Notes: generated from the letters alone by a model not told the origin. Shown: positions 1 through 8,249, counted from the first letter of the stretch. The stretch: DNA of 34,739 nucleotides from Eubacteriaceae bacterium (GCA_012838085.1 DUPX01000063.1:1-34739); one strand, 5' to 3'. Made by a program: numbers and translations.

Positions 1-1
1 G

Positions 2-396
2 CAAGCATATCATTGCTTAAAAGAGCTGGAAAATAAGTGCAGTAGTTCTGCTGAGGTCTACCCGTTCTTTGATACCTTTGTAGAAATGATGGATAACACA
101 AATTCTTATATAAGACAAGGGGAATTATTCTGATTACAACTAATGGCAAGTGGGATGCTGAATATAAGATTGATGAAATAATTGATAAGTACCTACAGCA
201 CATTTTGGACGATAAGCCAATAACTGCAAGACAATGTATTAAAGCTTTGCCTTCTATTGTAAAATATAAAGCAGATTTAAAAGAGGATATTAAAAATGCA
301 TTAAAATGTGCCAATCCGTATATGTATAAAGATAATATGCAATCACTTGTATTCAGGGATATTCAAAAATCTTTGGATGCCATTGACAATCTTTAG
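2..396 (+). pseudogene. HEAT-like conserved hypothetical (SufBD-like), 5'-truncated and frameshifted
   Basis: The reading frame is open from base 2 to a TGA at 131-133 and ends in SYIRQGELF. The neighbouring frame then carries RGIILITTNGKWDAEYK and runs on to a TAG at 394-396, ending in DIQKSLDAIDNL. Restoring one A near 115 (AGACAAGG to AGAACAAGG) fuses both halves into one continuous alpha-helical protein with NSYIRTRGII at the junction. The sequence resembles a small conserved clostridial protein often labelled SufBD or HEAT-repeat protein. That identity is from memory and is moderate. The 5' end lies outside the window. A sequencing error cannot be excluded. Confidence 0.6.
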
Positions 397-523
397 TGAA
401 GATTATGAGTATTATTTATAATGCAAATCATGATGGTAAATGACCTATTGATCTATTTTACCGCCACTTATTATCCTCTTACCATATTAATATCCACTTT
501 TACCCTAATAGGTATAAATTTCT

Positions 524-667
524 CTATAAATATTCCTTACTTTCAGTGTTTCCAGCACAATATTCTAAAATATCACCCGGTTGGCAATTAAGTTCCCTGC
601 AAATCGCCTCTAGGGTGGAAAATCTAATAGCTCTAGCCTTATTTGTTTTCAGTATGGAAAGGTTAGC
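524..667 (-). pseudogene. Remnant of a YozG-like XRE regulator (C-terminal part)
   Basis: Read on the minus strand, 47 codons before a TAG encode ANLSILKTNKARAIRFSTLE, then AICRELNCQPGDILEY and a short tail. This is the recognition helix and C-terminal half of the small Cro/CI-type (YozG-like) regulators. The N-terminal half is missing: the codon just upstream of Ala is TAA, and no start codon or ribosome site precedes it. It is therefore a truncated relic with no expected function. Confidence 0.7.
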
Positions 668-727
668 TTAAGTTAAAGAAATTTTTAGGCTGAAAAGTTG
701 AAGAAGAACTTTCACCCATAAAAAATA

Positions 728-812
728 GGGCTGCACTCACCAGTATTCCTGAGTGGAGTCCTGCGGAGCAAATTATGGATGGTAACTCGCTATGCTCAAA
801 CAGTCCAGCCCT
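728..812. ncRNA. Candidate structured RNA, three-way junction
   Basis: Three nested pairings fit an 85-nt element. The closing stem is AGGGCTG (728-734) with CAGCCCT (806-812). Inside it are CACTCA (735-740) with TGAGTG (751-756), and GAGCA (767-771) with TGCTC (793-797). T-runs flank it on both strands (T818-824 on plus; A721-726, read as T on minus), so a bidirectional terminator is also possible. The strand is undecided. I do not recognise it as a named RNA family. Confidence 0.4.
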
Positions 813-1033
813 TTCGATTTTTTTATTTAGTGGATTCTTCTAACAAATTTCTCAAAGTCGAATTTTATTTAATATTTATTCTTTTCAGCAGTTTTTATCC
901 TAAGTCTATCTATATATAACCTGATAAGATAAAATCCGGATAGGTTAGAAGTGTGTTATAAATAAATTTACCAAGTGACGACTTGACGTCTGATGGCTAT
1001 AATACCCAATGAATGAAGATATAAATCAGTCAA

Positions 1034-1073
1034 AAAGCTTGGGCTGTTTAAACGAAGTGAGTTCCCAAGCTTT
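1034..1073. terminator. 10-bp perfect hairpin with 20-nt loop
   Basis: AAAGCTTGGG (1034-1043) pairs perfectly with CCCAAGCTTT (1064-1073) around a 20-nt loop. Read on the minus strand it ends in a short T-run, so it could end transcription from the lipoprotein gene that stops at 1277. The loop resembles part of the 728-812 element read on the opposite strand. Confidence 0.45.
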
Positions 1074-1276
1074 AGAATTTATCATCTGAATGAATTGTTG
1101 GTGTTATCTATCAATGCCATCGGAGGAACGGGTAATTTTATGCTAGAAATTAGTTCGCCTTCTTTATATAATATATATCAGTAGTTAATTGGTTATAGAG
1201 CGTACCATTAGTACATAGGGGTTGTAGGGAGTCTCCCGAAATTACCTTGTCGCTAATAGACTGTAATATCCCTGTA

Positions 1277-1801
1277 TTAAATTGTAAACTCCGCTGCCAA
1301 AAAGTATTTATCAAAATCCCCTGTATCCCTAAAGTCTAGAATATCCTTTATTATTCTATACTGGCCAGCCTCTAAACTCCCATAGAGCCAGTCCCAATCA
1401 ATCTCCCATTCTCCGCTATCACCTGGAGATAATTCATAGCCAATACTATTAAATCCATAGTTACCATCTATAATGACAGGTACCTCATACCAGCTATTAT
1501 TAAATTTTTGTTCTAATAAAAAGAATTCTCCATAGATACACTCTTTATCAGAATTGTTTTTTAATACCACAGTGATACCAGTAGCTGATATAGTATCATC
1601 CTTCCCAGCCATGGTAACACCAGGCAAGTTATTTACATCTTTATATATGGTAGGTTGTAAATCTTTAATATCTCCAGATTGGTTGGAGGTATTTAGATTT
1701 TCTTTCTCATTAGCAGATTTAACATGGTTATAATCTATGCACCCGGATAAAAAAAATAAACATAAAATAATAAGAATAGCTAAATATAAATATCTTTTCA
1801 T
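1277..1801 (-). CDS. Lipoprotein with bacterial Ig-like domain
   Basis: 174 aa. A hydrophobic signal peptide leads into the lipobox LSGC, so the protein is predicted to be lipid-anchored on the outer face of the membrane. After a Ser/Asn-rich linker, roughly residues 70-174 form a beta-rich domain with GITVVLKNNS, a central SIGYELSPGDSGEWEIDW and the end YFLAAEFTI. This pattern is familiar from the Big_14-type Ig-like domains of Firmicutes lipoproteins. The start ATG follows AGGAGG at a normal distance. The gene is monocistronic and divergent from the class V enzyme operon. The specific function is unknown. Confidence 0.8.
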   Translation of the reverse strand: MKRYLYLAILIILCLFFLSGCIDYNHVKSANEKENLNTSNQSGDIKDLQPTIYKDVNNLPGVTMAGKDDTISATGITVVLKNNSDKECIYGEFFLLEQKFNNSWYEVPVIIDGNYGFNSIGYELSPGDSGEWEIDWDWLYGSLEAGQYRIIKDILDFRDTGDFDKYFLAAEFTI

Positions 1802-1939
1802 AGAAATTCCTCCTCTAGTAATTAGACGCAGATAATATAAAAAAGTTCCATTAATATGGTATTATTGTGGTAAAATGAAATAAACTTTATTCACTATATT
1901 AAGTATATATGAAAATTACCTATTTTGGAGGCGGAAAAT

Positions 1940-3088
1940 ATGACTATTTACTTTGATAATGGAGCAACAACCTTTCCAAAACCGGAAATAGTATATAGGG
2001 AAATAGAAAAGACCATGAGAAGTTCCTCCAATCCTGGAAGATCAAGTCATAAAATGGCCTTAGAATCGGGCAGGATAATTTATAGAACAAGGGAATTATT
2101 AGCCCAGTTATTTTCCATTAATGATCCAATGAATATTGTATTTACCCAAAATTGTACTGATTCACTCAATTTAGGAATTAAAGGAGTGCTAAAGAAGGGA
2201 GACCATGTAGTAACTACCAGTATGGAACACAATTCAGTAATTCGTCCCTTAAAGACTTTGGAAGAGAGGGGAATAATAGAACTTACAATTGTAGAGGGTG
2301 ATAATAGGGGAATGGTGTCCAGCCTGGATATAGAAAAGGCAATAAAGCCCAATACTAAAATGATTATTACCACCCATAGCTCAAATGTGGTAGGCACCCT
2401 ACTGCCTATATCAGAGATAGGCCAAATTGCTAGAGAGCATAATCTGATTTATATGGTAGATGCTGCCCAAAGTGCAGGCATCTATGATATAGATGTGAAT
2501 AAGTCCAATATAGATTTATTAGCCTTCCCTGGCCATAAGGGATTATTAGGTCCCCAGGGGATAGGAGGACTATACATTAAAAGGGGTATAGAATTAGAAA
2601 CCCAGAGGGAAGGGGGAACAGGAAGCCAGTCAGAAATTTTAAGCCAACCTTTAATAATGCCAGATAGATATGAAAGTGGCACCTTAAATACAATAGGAAT
2701 TGCTGGCCTAGGGGCAGGGGTAAAATTCATTTTAGAAGAGGGAATAGATAATATCCGAAAGCAAGGGGAAAAGCTCACCCAATATCTAATAGAGGGCCTT
2801 TCAAAGATAGATAAGGTAATAATATATGGGCCAAAGGATGGAGAAAGACAGGCCCCTGTGGTGTCTATTAATATTGGAGAAGCTGATCCATCAGAAATCA
2901 GCTTTATTTTAGATAATAATTATGATATAGCCTGTCGCTCAGGACTCCATTGTGCCCCCCTAGCCCATAAGACAATAGGCACCTTTAATCGGGGGACTAT
3001 AAGATTTAGTATGGGATATTTTAACACCATAGAAGAAGGGGATAGGGTAATTCAAGCTATAGAAGAAATCAGCAAATGGGTAGGGTAG
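1940..3088 (+). CDS. Class V aminotransferase / cysteine desulfurase-family protein
   Basis: 382 aa, fold type I PLP enzyme. The N-terminal YFDNGATTFPKP is the class V signature. THSSNVVGT and VDAAQSAG are cofactor-pocket motifs, and Lys200 in PGHKGLLGPQG is the expected Schiff-base lysine. Cys332 and Cys338 in CRSGLHCAP are placed like the sulfur-accepting cysteine of desulfurases. Sequence style fits the EF2568-like (TIGR01977) subfamily, which may release sulfur or selenium from an amino acid. I use ATG 1940 because GGAGG at 1927-1931 sits 8 nt upstream; the in-frame TTG at 1925 overlaps that site. It is first gene of a tight four-gene operon, 12 nt before the next gene. The real substrate is unknown. 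Confidence 0.85.
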   Translation: MTIYFDNGATTFPKPEIVYREIEKTMRSSSNPGRSSHKMALESGRIIYRTRELLAQLFSINDPMNIVFTQNCTDSLNLGIKGVLKKGDHVVTTSMEHNSVIRPLKTLEERGIIELTIVEGDNRGMVSSLDIEKAIKPNTKMIITTHSSNVVGTLLPISEIGQIAREHNLIYMVDAAQSAGIYDIDVNKSNIDLLAFPGHKGLLGPQGIGGLYIKRGIELETQREGGTGSQSEILSQPLIMPDRYESGTLNTIGIAGLGAGVKFILEEGIDNIRKQGEKLTQYLIEGLSKIDKVIIYGPKDGERQAPVVSINIGEADPSEISFILDNNYDIACRSGLHCAPLAHKTIGTFNRGTIRFSMGYFNTIEEGDRVIQAIEEISKWVG

Positions 3089-3100
3089 GGAGAAAATACA

Positions 3101-3670
3101 TTGAAAAAATTTGATAGGGTTTATAAACACTATGATAAATTTATAGAGATGTTTAAATTTAACAAAGGAGAAGAAATAAAAGAAATATTAAACCTCCAAG
3201 GAGAGGAAGTAGTATTAGATATTGGCGGAGGTACAGGAAGACTGGCAGATTATATAAGCAGTGATTGTAAAATTGTCTATATCCTAGATGAAAGCGAGGG
3301 AATGCTTTCAAAGGTGAAGGCCAATGGAAAAGTAGTCCCCATATTAGGAGATGGATTGAATACAGATTTTGAAAACAATAGTATAGATATAGTTTTAATG
3401 GTGGATGTATTTCACCATATCGAAAATCAAAAGGGTCTTATTCAAGAGGCCTATAGAATACTTAAGGATAATGGGAAGTTGCTTATTTTAGATTTAGAAA
3501 AGAAAAATGCTAAGATTAGAATGCTAAGGGTCTTTGAATTTATATTATTTGGAAAATTGTATTTTAAAACCAGTGAGGAAATTCAAGAACTTATTAAGGA
3601 TAAATTTAAGATTAGAAATTTTATTGATAATAAATACTATTTTATTATTATTGGAGAAAAGAATGTTTAA
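3101..3670 (+). CDS. Class I SAM-dependent methyltransferase (first)
   Basis: 189 aa. Motif I is VVLDIGGGTGRLADY near residue 37, followed by an acidic residue in YILDESEGML and by FHHIENQKGLIQEAYRILKD, the usual post-motif region of small Rossmann methyltransferases of the UbiE/type 11 kind. The start is TTG 3101 with GGGAG at 3088-3092 overlapping the previous stop. The 3' end overlaps the next methyltransferase gene by 8 nt, so translation is probably coupled. The methyl acceptor cannot be inferred. Confidence 0.85.
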   Translation: MKKFDRVYKHYDKFIEMFKFNKGEEIKEILNLQGEEVVLDIGGGTGRLADYISSDCKIVYILDESEGMLSKVKANGKVVPILGDGLNTDFENNSIDIVLMVDVFHHIENQKGLIQEAYRILKDNGKLLILDLEKKNAKIRMLRVFEFILFGKLYFKTSEEIQELIKDKFKIRNFIDNKYYFIIIGEKNV

Positions 3671-4529
3671 GAAAATAAGGTTTTATATGAAATTAGCCAT
3701 AAAACTTTTAAATAAAAATGTTGTAAATAAAGAGGATTATAAAGAAGAATACAATAAGGTGTCCTCTACTTATACCCATTGGCTAGATAAGATGGGTCAA
3801 TTTACCGATAGGATAATAGATGAGGATATACATATAAATAGGAAGGTAAAAATACTAGACTTTTCTTGTGGAACAGGCTATATCACTAAAAAGCTTCTAG
3901 AAAAGGATATATATGGGGAAATGGAAATAATATCCGTAGATTACTCAGATAAGATGTTAGAAGAATTGAGAAGATTAGAGGATAATAGAATAACAATAGT
4001 TAATAGTGAGGGTATTGAGTTTTTAAGATCTACCGATGAAAGGTTTGATATGATATATTTTGGATGGGCCTTATCTTATTTTAACTATAGAGAATTATTT
4101 GAACTTTTTAAAAAGGTATTAAATCCTAAGGGAAGAGTAAAAATCATCACTAATGTTCAGGGCACCCTCTCTGGGATAGAAGATATATTTTTAAAGGTAA
4201 TGTATAAAAATCAAGGTCAGGTCATAAAGCCTATGGATATAAAATTCAATCTACCCAATGGGCAGGAAGGACTAACAAAATGGTTTAACCAATTTGGTTT
4301 TCAAGAGCTAAATGTAGAAGAAGAGGAATTAGTAGTTAGCTTTGATAAACCAGAAGAACTTCTAGACTGGCTAAGTGAAACAGGCGCAATAGCGGGAACA
4401 GCATGTATCTTTAAGGATTACCATTTAATAAAGGAAGATATAATTGAAGAAATTAGAAGAACAAAATATAAGAGGGGAAAATATCAAATAAATCATAAAT
4501 TTGCATATGGAACTTATAGACTGGAATAA
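3663..4529 (+). CDS. Class I SAM-dependent methyltransferase (second)
   Basis: 288 aa. Residues 65-72 LDFSCGTG form motif I, followed by IISVDYSDKMLEEL and then FDMIYFGWALSYF at the motif IV position. About 60 residues precede the Rossmann core and a large C-terminal half may bind substrate. The frame is open far upstream, but GGAG at 3653-3656, 6 nt before ATG 3663, sets the start inside the last codons of the preceding gene. It is not close in sequence to the first methyltransferase, so the two probably act on different positions or substrates. Function unknown. Confidence 0.85.
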   Translation: MFKKIRFYMKLAIKLLNKNVVNKEDYKEEYNKVSSTYTHWLDKMGQFTDRIIDEDIHINRKVKILDFSCGTGYITKKLLEKDIYGEMEIISVDYSDKMLEELRRLEDNRITIVNSEGIEFLRSTDERFDMIYFGWALSYFNYRELFELFKKVLNPKGRVKIITNVQGTLSGIEDIFLKVMYKNQGQVIKPMDIKFNLPNGQEGLTKWFNQFGFQELNVEEEELVVSFDKPEELLDWLSETGAIAGTACIFKDYHLIKEDIIEEIRRTKYKRGKYQINHKFAYGTYRLE

Positions 4530-4543
4530 CTCAAGGGGGAATC

Positions 4544-5824
4544 ATGGTGGGGGTAAATAATTATAAGATGTTAACAAAGATGTCATTTGATAGGAAGGTT
4601 ATTAAATCATTATTTGAAATATATAATATTCTTAAGGAAGATAAGAACTTTAATATAAATAAATATATAAAAATGATGTCCAGTATGTTAAAGGGAGAAA
4701 AATTAATAGAATTTGAAGATAAATACATTATTAGTGCCTTTTTACCACCCTTTCCTTCTAAGGCATTTTATACAAATTTAATGGCAGTCCCAGAATCAAA
4801 TAATATATTTACCCAGCAAATATATGGAAAGAGGAGTGGGCCTATTTCCTTTTATCTTTCACTTACTAATAAATGCCCTAATAATTGTTTATATTGTAGC
4901 ACAAAAAATCGAGTAGATGATAGGGAATTAACCACCCGAGAGTGGATAGATATTATTAGTAATATTCAAGATATGAATACCTCCATTATAGGCCTAACCG
5001 GCGGGGAGCCTATGGTGAGGGAAGATATATACCAAATAGTAGAGTCAATAGATGATAGAAGTGTATCCACCCTATTTACCAGTGGATTTAATTTAACATT
5101 GGAAAGAGCAAAGGAATTAAAGAAAAGGGGCTTATTTAGCATTGGAATAAGTTTGGATTCCTATGATAGAAAAAGACATAATGCCAATAGAAATAGTGAG
5201 CAGGCCTTTGACTATGCCATTAGGGCTATTCAAAACTCAAGGTCTGCAGGAATCTATACTATGGCACAGACAGTTATTTTAAAAGAGGAATTGGATGAGG
5301 AAAAACTCCTTAATTTTTTTAAATTCGCCGGTGAAATTGGGGTCCATGAAGTTAAGATCTTAGAACCAATTTTAAGTGGTAGCCTTTTAGGTGTAGAGGA
5401 TTTGGATAAGGTACTCTTTAGTATTGAAGATAGGAAGAAACTCATTAATATACAGCACAAGGCCAATAGAAAAGGGGGACTTCCGAAAATTACCACCTTC
5501 GCCTATACAGAAAGTAAGGAAAGATATGGCTGTGGTGCCGGCACCCAACATTCATATATAAGTGCATCTGGCCATCTATATCCCTGTGATTTTGTACCTA
5601 TGAGCTTTGGAAGTATTGGAGAAAAGGGGATAGAGGAACTATGGAAAGAAATGAATGAAATAATGGGTAAACCCAAAATAGGTTGCTTCGCCCAGAGGGT
5701 AAATAAAGAAGTTTATAAGAAGGCAAATAAAGAATTACCCTTAGTAAAAGAAGAATCCATAAAGATTTGTGAAAACAATATGACAAATGAATTTCCCCAA
5801 TATTATAAAGAATTACAGAAATAA
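4544..5824 (+). CDS. Radical SAM protein with atypical SPASM-like C-terminus
   Basis: 426 aa. Cys111, Cys115 and Cys118 in NKCPNNCLYCS form the CxxxCxxC site for the 4Fe-4S/SAM cluster, and GGEP at 153-156 binds SAM. The C-terminal part begins like a SPASM domain: Cys330, then SGHLYPC with Cys348 (CX13GX4C), then LWKEM. Only Cys381 and Cys409 follow, fewer than the full seven-Cys pattern, so any auxiliary cluster is incomplete or unusual. A helical region of about 100 residues precedes the core. AAGGGGG lies 4 nt before ATG. Last gene of the operon, 14 nt after the second methyltransferase. SPASM enzymes often modify peptides or small molecules; no precursor peptide gene is visible nearby. 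Confidence 0.85.
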   Translation: MVGVNNYKMLTKMSFDRKVIKSLFEIYNILKEDKNFNINKYIKMMSSMLKGEKLIEFEDKYIISAFLPPFPSKAFYTNLMAVPESNNIFTQQIYGKRSGPISFYLSLTNKCPNNCLYCSTKNRVDDRELTTREWIDIISNIQDMNTSIIGLTGGEPMVREDIYQIVESIDDRSVSTLFTSGFNLTLERAKELKKRGLFSIGISLDSYDRKRHNANRNSEQAFDYAIRAIQNSRSAGIYTMAQTVILKEELDEEKLLNFFKFAGEIGVHEVKILEPILSGSLLGVEDLDKVLFSIEDRKKLINIQHKANRKGGLPKITTFAYTESKERYGCGAGTQHSYISASGHLYPCDFVPMSFGSIGEKGIEELWKEMNEIMGKPKIGCFAQRVNKEVYKKANKELPLVKEESIKICENNMTNEFPQYYKELQK

Positions 5825-5880
5825 TGAGTGTTTAGAGAATGTACCCATGAAAACATTAAGTAGATGACCTTTAGAATTTT

Positions 5881-6090
5881 TTATTGAAATTCTTCCAGCT
5901 TATGTTTTAGATTAATGATTTGATTACAATGATGGTTTAAAAGTGTATCAGCAAACTTTAGTCTTCTAGATAAAATAATTTTTCCATTACTTGTTAAGGA
6001 GTTCACCTTATTTCGGTATAAGCTAATAAAAAAACTATGAATATAAATTTGAAGCTTTATATATTTCAATTGTATTTTTGATATTATCAT
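5881..6090 (-). CDS. Small ORF, possibly a diverged Spo0E-like protein
   Basis: 69 aa. A GAGGT ribosome site lies 7 nt upstream of the ATG, which is better than expected by chance. The C-terminal half (RNKVNSLTSNGKIILSRRL, then DTLLN) is loosely like the short helical Spo0E-type aspartyl-phosphate phosphatases, whose core is SQELD-LLN, but here three extra residues separate the two halves. The N-terminal part is Ile/Phe-rich and unlike that family. It may be a decayed Spo0E-like gene, a real orphan, or noise. Confidence 0.35.
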   Translation of the reverse strand: MIISKIQLKYIKLQIYIHSFFISLYRNKVNSLTSNGKIILSRRLKFADTLLNHHCNQIINLKHKLEEFQ

Positions 6091-6184
6091 TTGGCTACCT
6101 CAAGCTCCACACTATAAGTATGTTACTAATACCTATAGAACTAGTATATCATAAGGTAGCTATATTTCATCTATTTTTAATAAA

Positions 6185-6523
6185 TTAATTATTACCAATA
6201 TCTTTCCCATATTCTATCATAGCTTCCACTACATGAATTATTCTTTCCTGCTCTTTAGGATATAGGTTTTTTATTTTTTCTGAAAGTATGGAGGATTTTA
6301 TTTCACTGCCGGTATTTAAAACATCCATCAAAAGAAAATCTGATGTTATATTTAATGCATTTGCAATACGGATAAATGTTTCCAGTCTGGGGATTTTTAC
6401 TCCCCGCTCAATAGCACTAATATAATTAGGGCTCAAATTTACATGCTCTGCCAATTCTTCCTGTTTCATTCCCAAGACTTCTCTTCTCATTTGGATTCTT
6501 TTACCGATAGATTTTAAATTCAA
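6185..6523 (-). CDS. XRE-family transcriptional regulator
   Basis: 112 aa. Residues of roughly 3-60 form a Cro/CI-type helix-turn-helix: GKRIQMRREVLGMKQEELAE, then LSPNYISAIERGVKIPRLET and ANALNITSDFLL. A short helical tail follows. The frame is open to a TTG at 6538, but GGAGG lies inside that extension, 8 nt before a second TTG at 6523, so I start there. It stands alone, with no obvious target beside it. The helical tail may mediate dimerisation; no metabolite-binding domain is visible. Confidence 0.85.
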   Translation of the reverse strand: MNLKSIGKRIQMRREVLGMKQEELAEHVNLSPNYISAIERGVKIPRLETFIRIANALNITSDFLLMDVLNTGSEIKSSILSEKIKNLYPKEQERIIHVVEAMIEYGKDIGNN

Positions 6524-6692
6524 TGTGCCAACCTCCAATAGAGTTGCTTTGATACATTTAGTATAAATATTATATTTAGTTGATTACAGTATCTATTGGT
6601 AGAAGACTAATCCTATTGGAGTTGGTATTGTAAAGATTTAATATTTTTATGGATTGTTCGCTAATAAATTATTATAATATAAATATATAAAC

Positions 6693-6880
6693 TGGCAATA
6701 ATTTCATAATGGTTTTGAGAATAATGCTGATGATTATTTAAAAAGAACTATTATGGCAGAGAAGTGGTGTTAGCTATCACTGAAGGGAAGATAGATTTTG
6801 ACACCTAGGAACAGATATTCTGTGGTGAAATTGACAGGAAAAGGTCTAAAAGAGTGTTAGTGAAAATTATAGGTGAATAG
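6693..6880 (+). pseudogene. Decayed 3' copy of yjbQ
   Basis: This stretch matches the last third of the intact yjbQ gene (15262-15442) almost base for base, including ATAATGGTTTTGAG, AAAAAGAACTATTATGG and GTAGCTATCACTGA. One G is lost at the conserved MGRE codons, shifting the frame, and TGG has become TAG at 6806-6808. The terminal TAG is kept at 6878-6880, and weak similarity continues about 15 nt further. The 5' two thirds are absent. It is a dead fragment. Confidence 0.85.
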
Positions 6881-6943
6881 AATTGGAGACAGCAATCAAA
6901 ATTTTGGAAAACTCCATTTAATTACATTTAGGGGGAAAATAAT

Positions 6944-7279
6944 ATGAAAAAATTAGCTGTAATATTATTAATTATTTTAATTTTACTTACTGGCTGTTCT
7001 GGTAAAGTAACCATGAAAAATGTTTCTAAACAACCTAATTTCCGAGGAATAGTTACTGAAGTAAATGAACATTCTATTTTAGTGAAGGTCAACGAAGATG
7101 AGGATGAAATCCGCAGCAGCGATTTAATGAATGTATCCTTATCTATGGAGATTGAGGATAGCCTAAGGGAATTTAATGTAGGGGATAAGGTTCGGGTTTA
7201 TTATGATGGAAAGATTGCCGAAAGTTATCCTGCTCAAATTAATAAAGTATATACAATTATATTAGAGAACCCTTCTTAG
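6944..7279 (+). CDS. Small lipoprotein, DUF3221-like
   Basis: 111 aa. A Leu/Ile-rich signal peptide ends in the lipobox LLTGC, predicting a membrane-anchored extracytoplasmic protein. The mature part is one small beta-barrel-like domain: FRGIVTEVNEHSILVKV, an acidic stretch, then FNVGDKVRVYYDG and SYPAQINKVYTI. This layout matches DUF3221 proteins, whose function is unknown. AGGGGG precedes the ATG. The stop codon overlaps that of the convergent marR gene, inside a shared hairpin. Confidence 0.8.
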   Translation: MKKLAVILLIILILLTGCSGKVTMKNVSKQPNFRGIVTEVNEHSILVKVNEDEDEIRSSDLMNVSLSMEIEDSLREFNVGDKVRVYYDGKIAESYPAQINKVYTIILENPS

Positions 7280-7290
7280 GAAGGGTTCTC
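7265..7290. terminator. Hairpin shared by two convergent genes
   Basis: GAGAACCCTT (7265-7274) pairs with AAGGGTTCTC (7281-7290) around a 6-nt loop that holds both stop codons: TAG of the lipoprotein and TAA of marR. There is little T-run on either side, so termination may be modest. The stem codes for the last residues of both proteins. Confidence 0.6.
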
Positions 7291-7761
7291 AATCCTATTT
7301 TGCTTGCTTTTTAAACTATTTATAAAATTAGTAACCTCTGGCATTAACTCATTTGTCATATGGTCTAAAATGCTAATTAATGTATCTATATCTTCTTTTG
7401 GAGTAGATTTTTCCAATCTATCTAGCACCGTATCTATATATTGAGTTCTAATATAATAGTATTTATAAAACTTTTCGGTAGGTTTTAAATAATATTCCCT
7501 CTTATCTTCCTTAGATTGAATCTTTTTTATATAGCCTTTACTAATTAAATTGGCCACCCTATATGCCATATTAGATTGGGAAGTTTCCATAAATTCTGTC
7601 AGCTCTTTTATGGTAGGCATTTCCAGTGCATTTATTACCTCTACACAGAGTATTTCTGTGGGGGTTAAATTAGCTTCTCTTTCTTCAAAGCCTTTAAATA
7701 TACTTTTATAAAAGTTTAATTTAAATTTTTCATAAACATCCTTAAATAATTCTTCTAACAT
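7276..7761 (-). CDS. MarR-family regulator, probable fatty-acid synthesis repressor
   Basis: 161 aa. The winged helix spans about residues 33-95: LTPTEILCVEVI, then IKELTEFMETSQSNMAYRVANL, and a wing at KKIQSKEDKREYYLKPT. Helices at both ends would form the dimer interface. It is the last gene of the fab operon, 62 nt after fabZ, and matches the role of FabT/FabR-type MarR repressors in Firmicutes. By inference it binds the inverted repeat downstream of the acpP promoter and so controls its own operon. The ligand, probably acyl-ACP in such systems, cannot be seen here. Confidence 0.8.
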   Translation of the reverse strand: MLEELFKDVYEKFKLNFYKSIFKGFEEREANLTPTEILCVEVINALEMPTIKELTEFMETSQSNMAYRVANLISKGYIKKIQSKEDKREYYLKPTEKFYKYYYIRTQYIDTVLDRLEKSTPKEDIDTLISILDHMTNELMPEVTNFINSLKSKQNRIENPS

Positions 7762-7823
7762 AGCCCACCCTCACCATTTTTATTTCATAATATCAAATGG
7801 AATAATCAAATTCAAGCTGGATA

Positions 7824-8249
7824 TTATTTTATGGCAAAAGTAAGCTCTGCTGTACAGCATATTTCACCATCCACTTTTGCAATAGCTGAACCAAATCCTA
7901 TATTGCCTAATTGTCTCTTTAATTTACATTCTAAATAAAGTTGATCCCCAGGGAGGACTTCTTTTTTAAATTTGGCAGATTTTATTCCAGCAAAGAAGGC
8001 AATTTTACCCCTGTTTTCCTCTAATGACAAAAGGGCAATAGCACCTACTTGGGCTAAAGCTTCAATTATTAGCACCCCAGGCATTACATGATATTCTGGA
8101 AAATGACCTTGAAAAAAGTATTCATTTCTTGTGATATTTTTAATTCCTGCTGCCCAATTGCCTTCTTCTCCATCTATTATCTTATCTACTAATAAAAATG
8201 GATATCTATGGGGCAATATTTTCTCTATTTCATTAGAATTCAACTTCAT
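7824..8249 (-). CDS. fabZ: 3-hydroxyacyl-ACP dehydratase FabZ
   Basis: 141 aa, the normal length for FabZ. It dehydrates 3-hydroxyacyl-ACP to trans-2-enoyl-ACP in the cytosol. The hot-dog fold motifs [13 protein letters not shown] and [20 protein letters not shown] carry the catalytic His and Glu. The open frame extends 18 codons further upstream, but GGGAGG just before ATG 8249 fixes the start, almost touching the fabF stop. A decayed copy of this gene's 3' end lies near 16110-16235. Confidence 0.92.
   Translation of the reverse strand: MKLNSNEIEKILPHRYPFLLVDKIIDGEEGNWAAGIKNITRNEYFFQGHFPEYHVMPGVLIIEALAQVGAIALLSLEENRGKIAFFAGIKSAKFKKEVLPGDQLYLECKLKRQLGNIGFGSAIAKVDGEICCTAELTFAIK

Noticed and set aside
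2080-2778. Minus-strand ORFs inside the class V enzyme gene
   Set aside because: They are mirror frames of a well-conserved gene and have no ribosome site.
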